From Thermoplasmata archaeon (GTDB lineage Archaea; Thermoplasmatota; Thermoplasmata; Thermoplasmatales; GCA-001856825): DNA of 64,000 nucleotides. Each line of letters begins with the position of its first letter. Position 1 is the first letter of the stretch. The position numbers were made by a program, and so were the translations under genes. Below, piece by piece: positions 52,320 to 62,019 of this stretch. The notes under the pieces were generated by a model. It worked only from the letters and a program-made list of their open reading frames with translations, was not told where the DNA came from and made no database searches. The stretch is from the NCBI GenBank assembly GCA_021797915.1, contig JAJZYT010000001.1, forward strand, positions 78,473 to 142,472, read 5' to 3'.

Positions 52320-53888
52320 TCCGTACAGCAGTGCTTGGACGAGAAAAGCCGATGAGCCAGGGAAGTGAATGCCAGTGAGGCATCTTCCGGTTTCACGATC
52401 TATTGTTTCACAGCTGAGCCCGTCATCCATGGACAGGTTCTCCAACACAGATCCGTCTCCAATTCCCGATAACACTTGGGTGGCATAAGAGTGAATCCAC
52501 GGTTGATTGACGTGCCTGTTTCCAAATCCGCCAAATTTCCCTTCTATTTTGAATTCATTCTTGTCAGACTTGATCCATTCCAATGTGTTCTTGAATACTC
52601 TGGACTCTTTTTCAATAAATCCAAGATACGGAAAGAGGAGAAGGGAACCGGTGGGATCATCATAGAACTCGTAGTGACCGTTCAGGTCAGAGGAATAAGA
52701 AAACATGTCGTCCTTGACCAACGCTTTCATGATGTCTTCCTTAATCCTTTCAGAGTACTCCAGGTAGGTTCGATCCAGTAAGACATCCTTGACTCTCAAG
52801 GCATACGTGCGCATCGAGTACCAGAGGGCAACGTTGTCAAAAGTAACGTAGGGGTATGTAGTGGGGTCATCCGAACTGTTTAAATCCGTGCTAAATAAAT
52901 TGTACTCTTCGCTCTTCCTTGAAATGAGTATGTCCATCAGTTGGCTAGTTCTTGTAACAGTATCTTCAGGAGTTAGCACGTTGTGAATTATTGCTCTTTC
53001 TAGTGCAAGAAAATAGTACGACAACTGATCTAGTTCAAAGCCGTCGTACAATATGCGCCCATCCATATATAGAGAATGAATTCCTTTATGCTTCCAATAT
53101 TTTGTAAACAGCAATGAAAGAAGAACCCTTGCCCTTTCTGGATCGTATCGTTCTATCACCGGAAAGGTCCAGAATATGAAATCTCTAGCCCAAAATCCAC
53201 TAGATACATAGTACTTCGGACTCTTCGAAGCAATAATGCAATCATCTTCATTGTCTATGAATTTCGAGTTCGAGTTGAAGATCGACATTAGAATGTTGTC
53301 TCTCACAACCTTATTGTCGACTTCCTCTAATCGGCTCATGTAGTTATCTGTCTCAATCTCAAGATTACTTTCTCCGATCCTTGAGAGATGAACTACATTC
53401 AGAACCGCTCTATCGGGAGTGTCCCCAATGCCTACAAAGCACCCGCTATTCCCTTGTCTAAATGCAATAGATGGAAGGCGATCTCCTATAGAGATGTAAT
53501 AGGCAGGAGTTTCAGACCAGTTAGTCTTTTTGTTCCTTACTCTACTGGGGATTTCCCAGAATATCTTCGAATAGGCACTCACGATGAGTTTACTGCGTAT
53601 CTTGATTCCAAGGTAAAAACCCGGCCTGTCTGGGGGAATCACTATCTTTATCCCTGCATCTCTAGAGATCTTCTCCAGCCATCCAGAACCTCGGAAGTCA
53701 TTCTCCGAGACAAGCCCACGCACTCTGAAACAGACTAGTGTCGATCCGCTGCTGACCGGGAAACAGATCTCCAGAACGTCTTCTTTTATGATAATTGAAA
53801 GGTAATAGTTAGCACCTAACCTGTAATTCTGCTTGACAACTCTGTCGGGCGAAGTTATTAACTTCTTATTGGCAAAGTCATAACTCAA
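52269..53888 (-). CDS. (alpha/alpha)6-barrel glycoside hydrolase-like protein
   Basis: A 539-residue protein with an N-terminal beta-sandwich (about 1-180) and a helical C-terminal part that looks like an (alpha/alpha)6 barrel of glucoamylase or mannosidase type. Landmarks are KYYVSSGFWARDFIFWTFP (about 225-243), the acidic DGFELDQLSYY, YVTFDNVALWYSM and NRHVNQPWIHSYATQ. These acidic-aromatic motifs suggest inverting catalytic residues, but I cannot name a GH family. The gene overlaps the upstream nitrilase-like gene by 11 bases and lies in the same operon. Confidence 0.6.
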   Translation of the reverse strand: MSYDFANKKLITSPDRVVKQNYRLGANYYLSIIIKEDVLEICFPVSSGSTLVCFRVRGLVSENDFRGSGWLEKISRDAGIKIVIPPDRPGFYLGIKIRSKLIVSAYSKIFWEIPSRVRNKKTNWSETPAYYISIGDRLPSIAFRQGNSGCFVGIGDTPDRAVLNVVHLSRIGESNLEIETDNYMSRLEEVDNKVVRDNILMSIFNSNSKFIDNEDDCIIASKSPKYYVSSGFWARDFIFWTFPVIERYDPERARVLLSLLFTKYWKHKGIHSLYMDGRILYDGFELDQLSYYFLALERAIIHNVLTPEDTVTRTSQLMDILISRKSEEYNLFSTDLNSSDDPTTYPYVTFDNVALWYSMRTYALRVKDVLLDRTYLEYSERIKEDIMKALVKDDMFSYSSDLNGHYEFYDDPTGSLLLFPYLGFIEKESRVFKNTLEWIKSDKNEFKIEGKFGGFGNRHVNQPWIHSYATQVLSGIGDGSVLENLSMDDGLSCETIDRETGRCLTGIHFPGSSAFLVQALLYGSKENGIRKTERGIFFP

Positions 53889-54912
53889 TTTCTACAGTCC
53901 CCTCTACATAGTCCAATGATTGATTGGATAAGGTATGTCGGTCAACATATTCATTCAAGCTGTATCCAGGAATGCCAGTTATCGAATGAAAACCTGTAAC
54001 CGGTAGATTTCCAATATAGCTCATCCTAGTGTCTCCAACTTCTGCCTTCTTTGTTATGCCGGATTGTCCTTCAAATCTAATGTCAAGCAAATTCCCAACC
54101 ATCATGGGATTGATAACGTTCTTGATCCTTTCCATTCTTTGAGTAATGTGATACGCAGAGTCCATCCATTCTTCCGGTTGCCATCTGCCGTTACTGAGGA
54201 AGGAATTCCACTTTCCAGGATTGGCATCCGGCTGTATAATTAGATCTGCATCTTCCAGTTCTGAGATGTACGTGGGTTCAAAAGCATCCAAACTGATTGC
54301 TATGCCGATCTTCTTTTCATCAAGCTTGAAAGGGGACACGGTTGAGATGTCCCCGCCAGAGATCCCAAGATCTGATTCCATGGCGGTTGGAAAAACCTTG
54401 TCTTGTCTGAATAAAAGTTCGCCAGAGGTGCCGAATACAAATGCGGTGTTGTAAACTCTTGCTATAGAGAATTCCCAGTTTTCACCCTTCTTTTCGAATC
54501 TAGGCATATTGTTGCACGCAAGAGTGTGAACAGAGTATTCTTTGGAAAGAGAACTAAAAAAATTATAGAATTTTCGAACAAAAAGATCCGTGAGGGAAAG
54601 AAAGATGGCAGTTGTAAAATTCTGAATATCATTTTCCTTTGCAATTGAATCTATCCTCCTTTGGTCTTTGGAATAAAGTACCTGCATTGCTTCGAGCGAG
54701 GACTGTGCTTTCATTCCCGCAAAGGCAGTTAGGAGTCCGATATCTTCGGGGAAAACTATAAAGTCGCCGGGATTGGTATTCTTATAAAACCTTTCAACGT
54801 GAGAGGGAAACCCACTCCCGAAATCATCGACCTCAATTTTGAATTGAACCCCGATAAATCTCACGAATGTTATATTGTCAGGAAACTTAAAAACTTTCTT
54901 TAGATCTACCAA
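53878..54912 (-). CDS. Nitrilase-superfamily protein lacking the catalytic cysteine
   Basis: The carbon-nitrogen hydrolase fold is recognisable from Glu56 in IVFPEDIG and Lys172 in FRQDKVFPT, two members of the Glu-Lys-Cys triad. At the third position the sequence is IGIAISLDAF, with Ser207 where Cys is expected. The protein of 344 residues may therefore be inactive on C-N bonds, or use Ser. It lies between the glycosidase-like and the SIS-domain genes, ten bases after the latter, in the sugar cluster. A ligand-binding or amide-sugar role is possible. Confidence 0.65.
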   Translation of the reverse strand: MVDLKKVFKFPDNITFVRFIGVQFKIEVDDFGSGFPSHVERFYKNTNPGDFIVFPEDIGLLTAFAGMKAQSSLEAMQVLYSKDQRRIDSIAKENDIQNFTTAIFLSLTDLFVRKFYNFFSSLSKEYSVHTLACNNMPRFEKKGENWEFSIARVYNTAFVFGTSGELLFRQDKVFPTAMESDLGISGGDISTVSPFKLDEKKIGIAISLDAFEPTYISELEDADLIIQPDANPGKWNSFLSNGRWQPEEWMDSAYHITQRMERIKNVINPMMVGNLLDIRFEGQSGITKKAEVGDTRMSYIGNLPVTGFHSITGIPGYSLNEYVDRHTLSNQSLDYVEGTVEIEL

Positions 54913-54921
54913 ATTTCTGTT

Positions 54922-55890
54922 TTATTCCACTACTTTAGTAAGCTTTGAAGGTTTATCGGGGTTTAGGCCAAGAGAGGTGGAGCTGTAATAGGCCAGAAAT
55001 TGACCAAAAAGCAAGCTTAAAATGGAATCGACCGTTTCGTTCTGGGTAGAAACATCATATTTCTCTGTCAAGAAGTTCCTCACATCCAATACTTTGCTGC
55101 CGTAGGACAGCAGCTCCCCCGAGATTTTACTATCGTTAGAGAACATGAAAACAGACCAATTGCTGTCCAGGATCTGTTTCGGACCGTGGAGAAATTCCCT
55201 TACTGGGAAAGCATAGCTCACCGCATTGCTGGTTTCCATCAATTTCAAAGATGCTTCAAGGGCGATCGGATACAACAACCCAGACCCTAGAAACACAGTA
55301 TTTCTTGCAGATGTTTCAGCTATTCCTTGAATTGTCTCTTTACCGTCCACTATTGCCTTCGTTCCTCTCCTGATTTCTTCCAAAGTTACAGTAAATTCTT
55401 CATCCTGAGAGTTAAGAGATATTTTCAAAGAAGTCAGCAATTGCGAGAGATGTGATTTTGTTGCGGCAACTGACAGCTCACTTCCAACGTCTGTGTATAT
55501 AGTAAAATCTGTAATATTTCCAAGTTTAGATTTACTTGCATTTGTGATGGCTATGACAGTAGAGCCTGCTCTCTTCAGCATTTCAGCGGAACGCAGAGCA
55601 TCGATGCTGTTTCCAGACTGACTGAAAACAATGGAAGAGGTTCCAGACTGCTTGACAGATAGCAACTTCTCGGCTTCGCTGGAAAATATGGGAATGCAGG
55701 TCATTCCCTTCCTGTTCAGGAGCACTGAGAGATAAATTGCTGCGTGATAACTGGTCCCATTTCCGATAGCATAAACTACCCTTGATCTGTCAAGGATGTC
55801 GTTAACACGCTCTAAATCTGCAAATTCCTTGGTTTTGAAATCTTCTACTATTGCTGGTTCTGACTCAATTTCCTCCAGCATCGAATGCAT
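54922..55890 (-). CDS. Double SIS-domain protein (GlmD-like glucosamine-6-phosphate deaminase)
   Basis: A 322-residue protein with two SIS sugar-isomerase domains, like the isomerase half of GlmS and the archaeal GlmD. The first contains AIGNGTSYHAAIYL (about 41-54) and SQSGNSIDALRSAE (89-102); the second has FLGSGLLYPIALEASLK and EFLHGPK. There is no glutaminase domain, so it should not use glutamine. In Thermococcales such proteins deaminate glucosamine-6-phosphate in chitin breakdown. Neighbouring PIG-L deacetylase and glycosidase genes suggest the same here. The start could be three codons later. Confidence 0.8.
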   Translation of the reverse strand: MHSMLEEIESEPAIVEDFKTKEFADLERVNDILDRSRVVYAIGNGTSYHAAIYLSVLLNRKGMTCIPIFSSEAEKLLSVKQSGTSSIVFSQSGNSIDALRSAEMLKRAGSTVIAITNASKSKLGNITDFTIYTDVGSELSVAATKSHLSQLLTSLKISLNSQDEEFTVTLEEIRRGTKAIVDGKETIQGIAETSARNTVFLGSGLLYPIALEASLKLMETSNAVSYAFPVREFLHGPKQILDSNWSVFMFSNDSKISGELLSYGSKVLDVRNFLTEKYDVSTQNETVDSILSLLFGQFLAYYSSTSLGLNPDKPSKLTKVVE

Positions 55891-55938
55891 GCTACCCGAA
55901 TAGGCTTCTTCTTATATTTCTTTGTTCAATCATTGTAG

Positions 55939-57369
55939 CTAAGGCAATGGTAGTCCTTTGCAAATTTTTTCATAAATGTCTGCGGAATTTCGTTTTATTC
56001 TTTCCTTGGTTTTGTAATCAACGGAATACAGGCCAAACCTCATGGAATACCCGCTAGCCCACTCAAAGTTGTCGAATAGAGACCAGTGAAAATATCCCTT
56101 TATAGGTATACCTTCGGAAGAAATTGATTGAGACAAAGAGGACAAGTGGTCGACTATGAATTTCCCCCTTTTGGTGTCGGTAGCATCTGCTATTCCATTT
56201 TCCAAAATGTATATTGGTTTCCCGTACCTTTCATAGATCCATTTCGAGACGTGTTTGATACCGTCAGGATAGATGTCCCATTTGAAATCTGAGCAGTCCT
56301 CGCAGGGAAGGACTTTCATTGGCAGTACTCCGGCGTACTTTTCTTCCTCAGAGTACTTCACCCTTAACCTTGTATAGTAGTCGATTCCAACGTAATCTGT
56401 TTGACCGAAGTTTGGAATCTTTTCGTCTGGATTGCCACTTAGGCTATTATCAAATTCCCCTTTAATTGCAGCGTTGAGGACCCACTCATTATTCAAGTAC
56501 CTTGCAGTGTTTGCAATCTCCGCATCCCTCTTATCGCCACTTGCAGGTTCGAAGTAGGGAGGGGCGGTACCTATTCCTACCTCTCTCTTCGTATTCTTCT
56601 TTAGGATTTTGTAAGCTAGATTGTGAGCAAACGCAAGATTTCTCTCAACCTTGAACCCAAGAGGAATGTTATCTAGGCCAGGTGGAAATCCGGATGTTGT
56701 CCCAAAAACATATCCATTCGTGGCTATAACTTCTGGTTCGTTAATAGTCTCCCACCATTCTACCTTCGGGCCAATTGTCTTGGAAATGAAGTATGCATAT
56801 TTTGCAAATTCTTCCACAGTCGTAGTATCCAGCCAGCCCTTGGCTTTGGCGTGCTCGATGTCGTAATGACACATAACTGGTTGATGGAGCCAAGTTGGTA
56901 GTGGCCAGTGATAAAGTGTCATAAACACCTTGAGTCCAAGGGAATGTGCATAGGCTACCATTTTTGAGTATCGATCCATTGCTTCTTTGTCTGCATTCGA
57001 CTGAAGCTGAGCAAACGTGTTACTAGACTCAGTGAAGGTTAAAGGCTCTCCATTGGCATTCCTGGTGAATTCGGCATCTACTGAAAATGTTGGCTCCTTG
57101 AAAATTCTTGCCCATTCTATGCTCATCCTAATCGCATTATTTCCAAGCGATCTTGCCCTCTTCATATCCTCCTCGTATAGGTCCCAGAATCCATCTCCGT
57201 CTTGCGGCTTATCACCCGATACCAGTCCATCCTTTATGATCTGTTCATTATTTGCCCATTCGTACCAATCCGTTTTCTCAAAATTGCTGTCCTTTGAACT
57301 TCCCATTTCTGTCTGAAAAGCTGAAATTGCAGTTCCCCAAATGAATCCCTTCGGAAACTTGATCTCCAT
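55939..57369 (-). CDS. GH1 beta-glycosidase
   Basis: A retaining beta-glycosidase of about 476 residues. The acid/base Glu is in TINEPEV and the nucleophile Glu in ILENGIAD; FPKGFIWGTAISAFQTE opens the barrel and FDNFEWASGYSMRFG is the classic end motif. Archaeal relatives are intracellular beta-glucosidase/galactosidase enzymes of Sulfolobus and Pyrococcus type. The frame is open 18 codons further upstream, but the family begins at MEIKFPKGF. In this cluster a beta-glucosaminide or other beta-linked disaccharide is the probable substrate. Confidence 0.93.
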   Translation of the reverse strand: MEIKFPKGFIWGTAISAFQTEMGSSKDSNFEKTDWYEWANNEQIIKDGLVSGDKPQDGDGFWDLYEEDMKRARSLGNNAIRMSIEWARIFKEPTFSVDAEFTRNANGEPLTFTESSNTFAQLQSNADKEAMDRYSKMVAYAHSLGLKVFMTLYHWPLPTWLHQPVMCHYDIEHAKAKGWLDTTTVEEFAKYAYFISKTIGPKVEWWETINEPEVIATNGYVFGTTSGFPPGLDNIPLGFKVERNLAFAHNLAYKILKKNTKREVGIGTAPPYFEPASGDKRDAEIANTARYLNNEWVLNAAIKGEFDNSLSGNPDEKIPNFGQTDYVGIDYYTRLRVKYSEEEKYAGVLPMKVLPCEDCSDFKWDIYPDGIKHVSKWIYERYGKPIYILENGIADATDTKRGKFIVDHLSSLSQSISSEGIPIKGYFHWSLFDNFEWASGYSMRFGLYSVDYKTKERIKRNSADIYEKICKGLPLP

Positions 57370-57485
57370 GAGACCCAATGAATTCCCCCGATAAGAAATT
57401 GTCCAATAATATGAGACTGGCAAATGAATTTTAGCGAATTAAAATCTAAAGAAGATTTAAATGTGGCATGAGATTCCTGTTCCAA

Positions 57486-58235
57486 ATGGACTTCTCTGAA
57501 TATTTGAAGAAAGTTGAGCTAGATGAAACACGAAAAAATCTTATTCTGAAATCAAAGAAAATAGTTTCTTTCTCACCGCACCCCGATGACAATGAATTGG
57601 TAGCTGGTGGTTTCGTTGCGAGGAAGATCACCGATGGGTCCGAATTCCATCTGGTGGTTGCAAGCGATGGAAGAAAAGGAAGCAGAACGATTGGGGAAGA
57701 AGCACTTAAGGAGATTAGGGAGAAGGAGCAGCGGAATGCTCTCTCTATACTCGGATCTAAGAACGTCAGGTTCCTCGGATATAGGGACTCCGAGGTGCCA
57801 CAACCTTCATCGCTTAGGAACGACGTTATCAAGGTCATTCGAGAATTATCCCCAGACCTCGTGCTGACTGTGGACCCTTTCCTTCCATACGAGATTCATC
57901 CAGATCACGTGAATATGGGGATGGCAGTGCTACAAGCGGTACTTTTCGAAGAATTCCCAAATTTTGGGGAAGGCAAGCCTGTGAAAAGTCCGAATGTCGC
58001 CCTAGGTTTCACTTACAACCCAAATGTAATACTAGGCTGTGACGATAATATCGACAAGAAGATTTCAGCAATGAAGGCACACAGTTCTCAGTTCACGGAA
58101 GATGCAATAGAATTGGTCAAAGGGATAATGCGTCTTTACGGACAGAGAGTGGATAGTCAGTATGCGGAACCGTTCAGAGTTCTTATGCCGCACGAGTTAC
58201 ACGTGAATGTTTTGGGAGGTATGAATCCATGGTAA
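57486..58235 (+). CDS. PIG-L/LmbE-family deacetylase
   Basis: A zinc-dependent N-acetylglucosamine deacetylase-like protein of about 249 residues. The metal site starts with SPHPDDNELVAGG, and the later His lies in EIHPDHVNMG. The Thermococcales diacetylchitobiose deacetylase (Dac) is from this family. The gene is read divergently from the GH1 gene and overlaps the sugar transporter gene by seven bases. A box gatttaaat is about 26 bases before this ATG; another ATG six codons earlier is also possible. The deacetylated substrate is inferred from context. Confidence 0.82.
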   Translation: MDFSEYLKKVELDETRKNLILKSKKIVSFSPHPDDNELVAGGFVARKITDGSEFHLVVASDGRKGSRTIGEEALKEIREKEQRNALSILGSKNVRFLGYRDSEVPQPSSLRNDVIKVIRELSPDLVLTVDPFLPYEIHPDHVNMGMAVLQAVLFEEFPNFGEGKPVKSPNVALGFTYNPNVILGCDDNIDKKISAMKAHSSQFTEDAIELVKGIMRLYGQRVDSQYAEPFRVLMPHELHVNVLGGMNPW

Positions 58236-59584
58236 CTGCTGATACTCCCAACATAATCGGTAAAGGGAGTCCTTCTGGAAATTCGGATTCTGGAATTCTG
58301 CCAATGAGTCTGAAGATCCTTTACAGTTTTGGACAGATGGGAGTAAATTTGCCAGGATACTTCTTTGTTTACCTTTGGACGATTTATTCCCCTCACGGAG
58401 GAACACAGCTTATGCCGGCCTACCTGCTCGGGGCTGCGTATGGCGTCGGGGTCATAATACAGGCCGTCGCAAATCCGTTCATTGGGAATATGAGTGACAA
58501 GCTCAAGTGGAAGATGGGACGGAGGAGACCATTCATACTGACTGGTTTCATTCCTCTTGCCATCAGTTTCCTTCTATTGTTCAGACCTATATCTACCAAC
58601 CAGATTGCTAACTTCATCTATGTTTCAGTCGACTTTGCCATCTACAATTTCCTCTACGCGTTTGTGGTGCTTCCCTACCTTGCAATGATACCTGAGATTT
58701 CACTCAATTCGAATGACAGGGTAAAGCTACTGAGCGTTGGCTCCTATTTCAATGCAATTCCCACAATTCTTCTCCTCTTCATAACAGGTATTCTACTCAG
58801 CAAGGGGTATTCTTTCTTTGACGTAGGTGCAATGGTGTCCGTCGTGATCATAATCTCTTTCCTCGTACCATTAGTCTCAGTCAGGAGGGAAAAATTCCAA
58901 TCGCTTTCTCCACAGTCGTATAATCTTCAGAAGGCACTTGGAAGCACCCTGAGAAATAGGACATTCTTGATGTTCATTGCCGCCTACGTGTTCATAATTT
59001 TCGGAATGTATTCTTTCATCAATGCAATAACGTACTACACCGGGATAGTCATCCTTCCAGGTAGCTCCGAACCAACATATTCTAGCTACTCTTCATTCAT
59101 TCTCGCTATAATATTTGTCTTCCTTGCGATATTTTCGGTTGTAACCATTAAGATTTCAAAGAAACTGAACAAGAAAAAGGCGATGATCATACTCTCCTCT
59201 GTCCTCGCAATTGGAATGGTTTTACTCGGTATAATGCCTTCAAATCCACCTCTTGAATTGCTAATCCCCATCCTCGCCGTAGTTGGAATGGGAGCAACTG
59301 CCCCGATAATCCTTACCTATGCAATTTTATCAGACATCATTGATGAAGATGAGTTAAAGACAGGATATAGAAGGGAAGGAATGTACTTTGGGATCCAAGG
59401 ACTGATCGAGAGAGTCCCTTATGCACTATCTGGAGCTTTTGTTGGACTGTACTATTCGGCTGTTTATCTTCCATCATCTTCACAAACTGCTATGAGATAT
59501 CTTGCATTCATCGCAGCTATTTCGACTGCCATAATGGTTGTAATTTTCTCAAGGGTGCCACTTAAGGAGAAACTGAAAGGGTAG
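58229..59584 (+). CDS. GPH-family (MFS_2) sugar:cation symporter
   Basis: A 451-residue transporter with twelve membrane segments, of the glycoside-pentoside-hexuronide family. The diagnostic stretch is NPFIGNMSDKLKWKMGRRRP (about 86-105), the loop 2-3 signature with R-R-R-P, and YAILSDIIDEDELKTGYRREG in the second half. It overlaps the end of the deacetylase gene, so the transported glycoside should be its substrate or the precursor. It and the MFS gene at 48 kb give the cluster two importers. Confidence 0.88.
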   Translation: MVTADTPNIIGKGSPSGNSDSGILPMSLKILYSFGQMGVNLPGYFFVYLWTIYSPHGGTQLMPAYLLGAAYGVGVIIQAVANPFIGNMSDKLKWKMGRRRPFILTGFIPLAISFLLLFRPISTNQIANFIYVSVDFAIYNFLYAFVVLPYLAMIPEISLNSNDRVKLLSVGSYFNAIPTILLLFITGILLSKGYSFFDVGAMVSVVIIISFLVPLVSVRREKFQSLSPQSYNLQKALGSTLRNRTFLMFIAAYVFIIFGMYSFINAITYYTGIVILPGSSEPTYSSYSSFILAIIFVFLAIFSVVTIKISKKLNKKKAMIILSSVLAIGMVLLGIMPSNPPLELLIPILAVVGMGATAPIILTYAILSDIIDEDELKTGYRREGMYFGIQGLIERVPYALSGAFVGLYYSAVYLPSSSQTAMRYLAFIAAISTAIMVVIFSRVPLKEKLKG

Positions 59585-59854
59585 GAACAGCAAAGAGAGT
59601 GGGTCTCACTGAAATTCTTGTGGGCGATATAGTGAAAACCAAAAATAAAGTTTATCAATTGTTCCAGAATTAGATCACAAATAGGTGCAGCCAGATTCCA
59701 GTCAATGACAGAAACGTAGCGTTTACGATTGCGGCGTTTGTTCCTATATCCGCTGCAGTTCACGGGGCTGGGGTTGTGAGATTCATGAAGAGAACGATAC
59801 TTGAGTTTCAGATTCAAATTCAAAGTCTTTATAGGTATGATTGCTGACAAGCAT

Positions 59855-60733
59855 ATGTCTACCATTCAGTTCTATTTGGTGGATGTTTTTGCAAAGGAGA
59901 GATTTGAAGGTAATCAGCTAGCTGTGTTTCCAGAAGTGAATGGGCTTGATGGAAGTACTATGCAGAAAATAGCAACGGAAATGAATCTCTCCGAAACAAC
60001 CTTTGTTATCGGTTCCGAAGTTGACAGGGATGGCAAAATAAGTTTCAAGACCAAAATATTCACAAAGAACGAGGAACTGCCGTTCGCGGGTCATCCGACT
60101 CTGGGCACTGCTTATGTATTGAAACAACTGTATGGTGGAGATGAAATCTGGCTTTCCCTCAAGGTGGGAAGGATCAGAGTCAAGTTTTCAGAACTTGGAG
60201 AAGGAGTGACTGGTGAGATGACTCAGAAAGACCCATCGTTCGGTAAGCTTCACGATGCTGGCACTATGGCTAGGATCTATGGTATCAAGAAAGCGGAAAT
60301 AGACGACAAACTCAAAATACAGACAGTCTCGACAGGAAACCCATTCATAATACTACCAGTGAAAACTCTGAAGACGATACAGAGGCTTACTCCAGACAAC
60401 AAAGCAATGGAAGAATACCTGAAGGAGTCAGATGCAAAGTTCATTTACGTTGTGACACAAGAAACAGAGTCGAAAGAGTCTAGGATCCACGCTAGAATGC
60501 TCTACTATGGAGGAGAAGACCCTGCTACGGGATCTGCAGCTGGTCCTGCGACGGCATGGCTATTGAGCCAGAATCTGATCGAATCCGATAAGGTGTATTC
60601 TATAGAACAAGGTTCCGAAGCTCGTAGACCAAGCATAATTTATGTGCGTGGCTCAAAGAAAGACAAGAAAATTTCAAACATAAGGGTAGGAGGTAAGTGC
60701 TTCATCATCTCAAGAGGAGAAATGACTCTCTGA
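59855..60733 (+). CDS. PhzF-family epimerase/isomerase-like protein
   Basis: A two-domain protein of the PhzF family, relatives of diaminopimelate epimerase without the two cysteines. Conserved sites: VDVFAKERFEGNQLAVF at the start, catalytic Glu in LSETTFV (about 46), LPFAGHPTLGTA and DPATGSAAGP near the end. The length is about 292 residues. I chose the ATG of MSTIQFYL since tctttatagg is about 27 bases before it; two upstream in-frame ATG codons exist. The reaction of most members is unknown. Confidence 0.87.
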   Translation: MSTIQFYLVDVFAKERFEGNQLAVFPEVNGLDGSTMQKIATEMNLSETTFVIGSEVDRDGKISFKTKIFTKNEELPFAGHPTLGTAYVLKQLYGGDEIWLSLKVGRIRVKFSELGEGVTGEMTQKDPSFGKLHDAGTMARIYGIKKAEIDDKLKIQTVSTGNPFIILPVKTLKTIQRLTPDNKAMEEYLKESDAKFIYVVTQETESKESRIHARMLYYGGEDPATGSAAGPATAWLLSQNLIESDKVYSIEQGSEARRPSIIYVRGSKKDKKISNIRVGGKCFIISRGEMTL

Positions 60734-60809
60734 TTTTCTTTTAATGAGAGGTGAAAAGACTACCTTTTGACAGCAAGATGATTAAATATCAGCCACATGT
60801 TCACTACTC

Positions 60810-61973
60810 ATGGCAGATGGATTCAACACAAGGGCAGTGCAGGCCGGTGAATTTAGGGATGAAAGAACTGGTAACGTGACTACTCCGATATATGAGACAT
60901 CAACTTTTTATAATCCGAATCCAAATCCTTCAGCGTACATTGACCACACGAGAAACAAACCTTTCATGTACACGAGATGGGGTAATCCCACGCTTGAATC
61001 CCTGGAGAAAAAATATGCTGCTCTCGATGGTGTTGAAGAGTCGCTTTCTTTCTCTACCGGTATGGGTGCCATAACTTCAGTTGTAATGTCATTACTTAAA
61101 AAGGGTGATAGACTTCTCTCAATGAAGGAACTCTATGGAGAGACATTCTTGTTCTTCACGAAGTATTTGCCATCAATAGGGATAAAAGTTGATCTTGTTA
61201 ATCTGGACGAACTCAATTCGGGAAGCGTGAACCTTAAAGGCTACGCTGGATTGTACGCAGAGTCCATAGCGAACCCGACTCTAAAGGTCTGCGACCTTAG
61301 TCTTCTGGGTAAGATGTCAGTGGAGGCCGGAGTTCCGTTGTTGGTAGATGCTACGTTTGCCAGTCCCTACAACCAGAATCCGGTCAAGCTGGGGGCAGCA
61401 TATTCGCTTCACAGCGGTACAAAATACATAGGTGGACATAGTGACATCATGCTGGGCCTTGCAGGTTTCGAGAAAAAGAACATGGACGCAGTCTGGGCCA
61501 AAAGGAAAATGTTCGGTGCCTCTCCAGATCCGATACAGGCATATCTTGGACTCAGAGGATTGAAGACTCTTGGCCTGAGAATGAAAGCGCACAATCGGAA
61601 TGCAATGGAGATTGCCAGGTTCCTATCTACCCACAGGAAAGTGGACAAGGTATTCTACCCAGGACTTGAAGGATCTGAGTACAATGAAGTGGCTAAGAGA
61701 AATTTGACGGGGTTCGGCGGAATGGTCTCCTTCGAGTTAGCTGGAGGGCGGAACGCAGTTAAGGACATGGCTAGAAAACTCAAGATATTCTCATACGCTC
61801 CAAGCTTGGGCGGAGTCGAATCACTTTTCACTCTTCCTGTTGAAACTTCACATCTTAGTTTGACTCCAACTGAAAGAATGGAAGCAGGAATTGCGGAAGG
61901 ACTTGTCCGTATGTCGGTCGGAATTGAAGATAAAGAAGATCTCATAGAGGATCTGAAAAATGCTCTAGGATGA
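60810..61973 (+). CDS. Cys/Met metabolism PLP enzyme (cystathionine/methionine gamma-lyase type)
   Basis: A fold-type I PLP enzyme of 387 residues. Family blocks are TRWGNPTLESLEKKYAALDG (55-74), SLSFSTGMGAI (78-88), ESIANPTL and the Schiff-base Lys205 in HSGTKYIGGHSD. It may act as cystathionine gamma-lyase or -synthase or methionine gamma-lyase; these cannot be separated by eye. The gene stands alone with AT-rich sequence upstream of the ATG. No other sulfur-amino-acid gene is close. Confidence 0.87.
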   Translation: MADGFNTRAVQAGEFRDERTGNVTTPIYETSTFYNPNPNPSAYIDHTRNKPFMYTRWGNPTLESLEKKYAALDGVEESLSFSTGMGAITSVVMSLLKKGDRLLSMKELYGETFLFFTKYLPSIGIKVDLVNLDELNSGSVNLKGYAGLYAESIANPTLKVCDLSLLGKMSVEAGVPLLVDATFASPYNQNPVKLGAAYSLHSGTKYIGGHSDIMLGLAGFEKKNMDAVWAKRKMFGASPDPIQAYLGLRGLKTLGLRMKAHNRNAMEIARFLSTHRKVDKVFYPGLEGSEYNEVAKRNLTGFGGMVSFELAGGRNAVKDMARKLKIFSYAPSLGGVESLFTLPVETSHLSLTPTERMEAGIAEGLVRMSVGIEDKEDLIEDLKNALG

Positions 61974-62019
61974 CGGCACCACGTATAGATAAACACTGAG
62001 AAATGAAAATATACCCATT

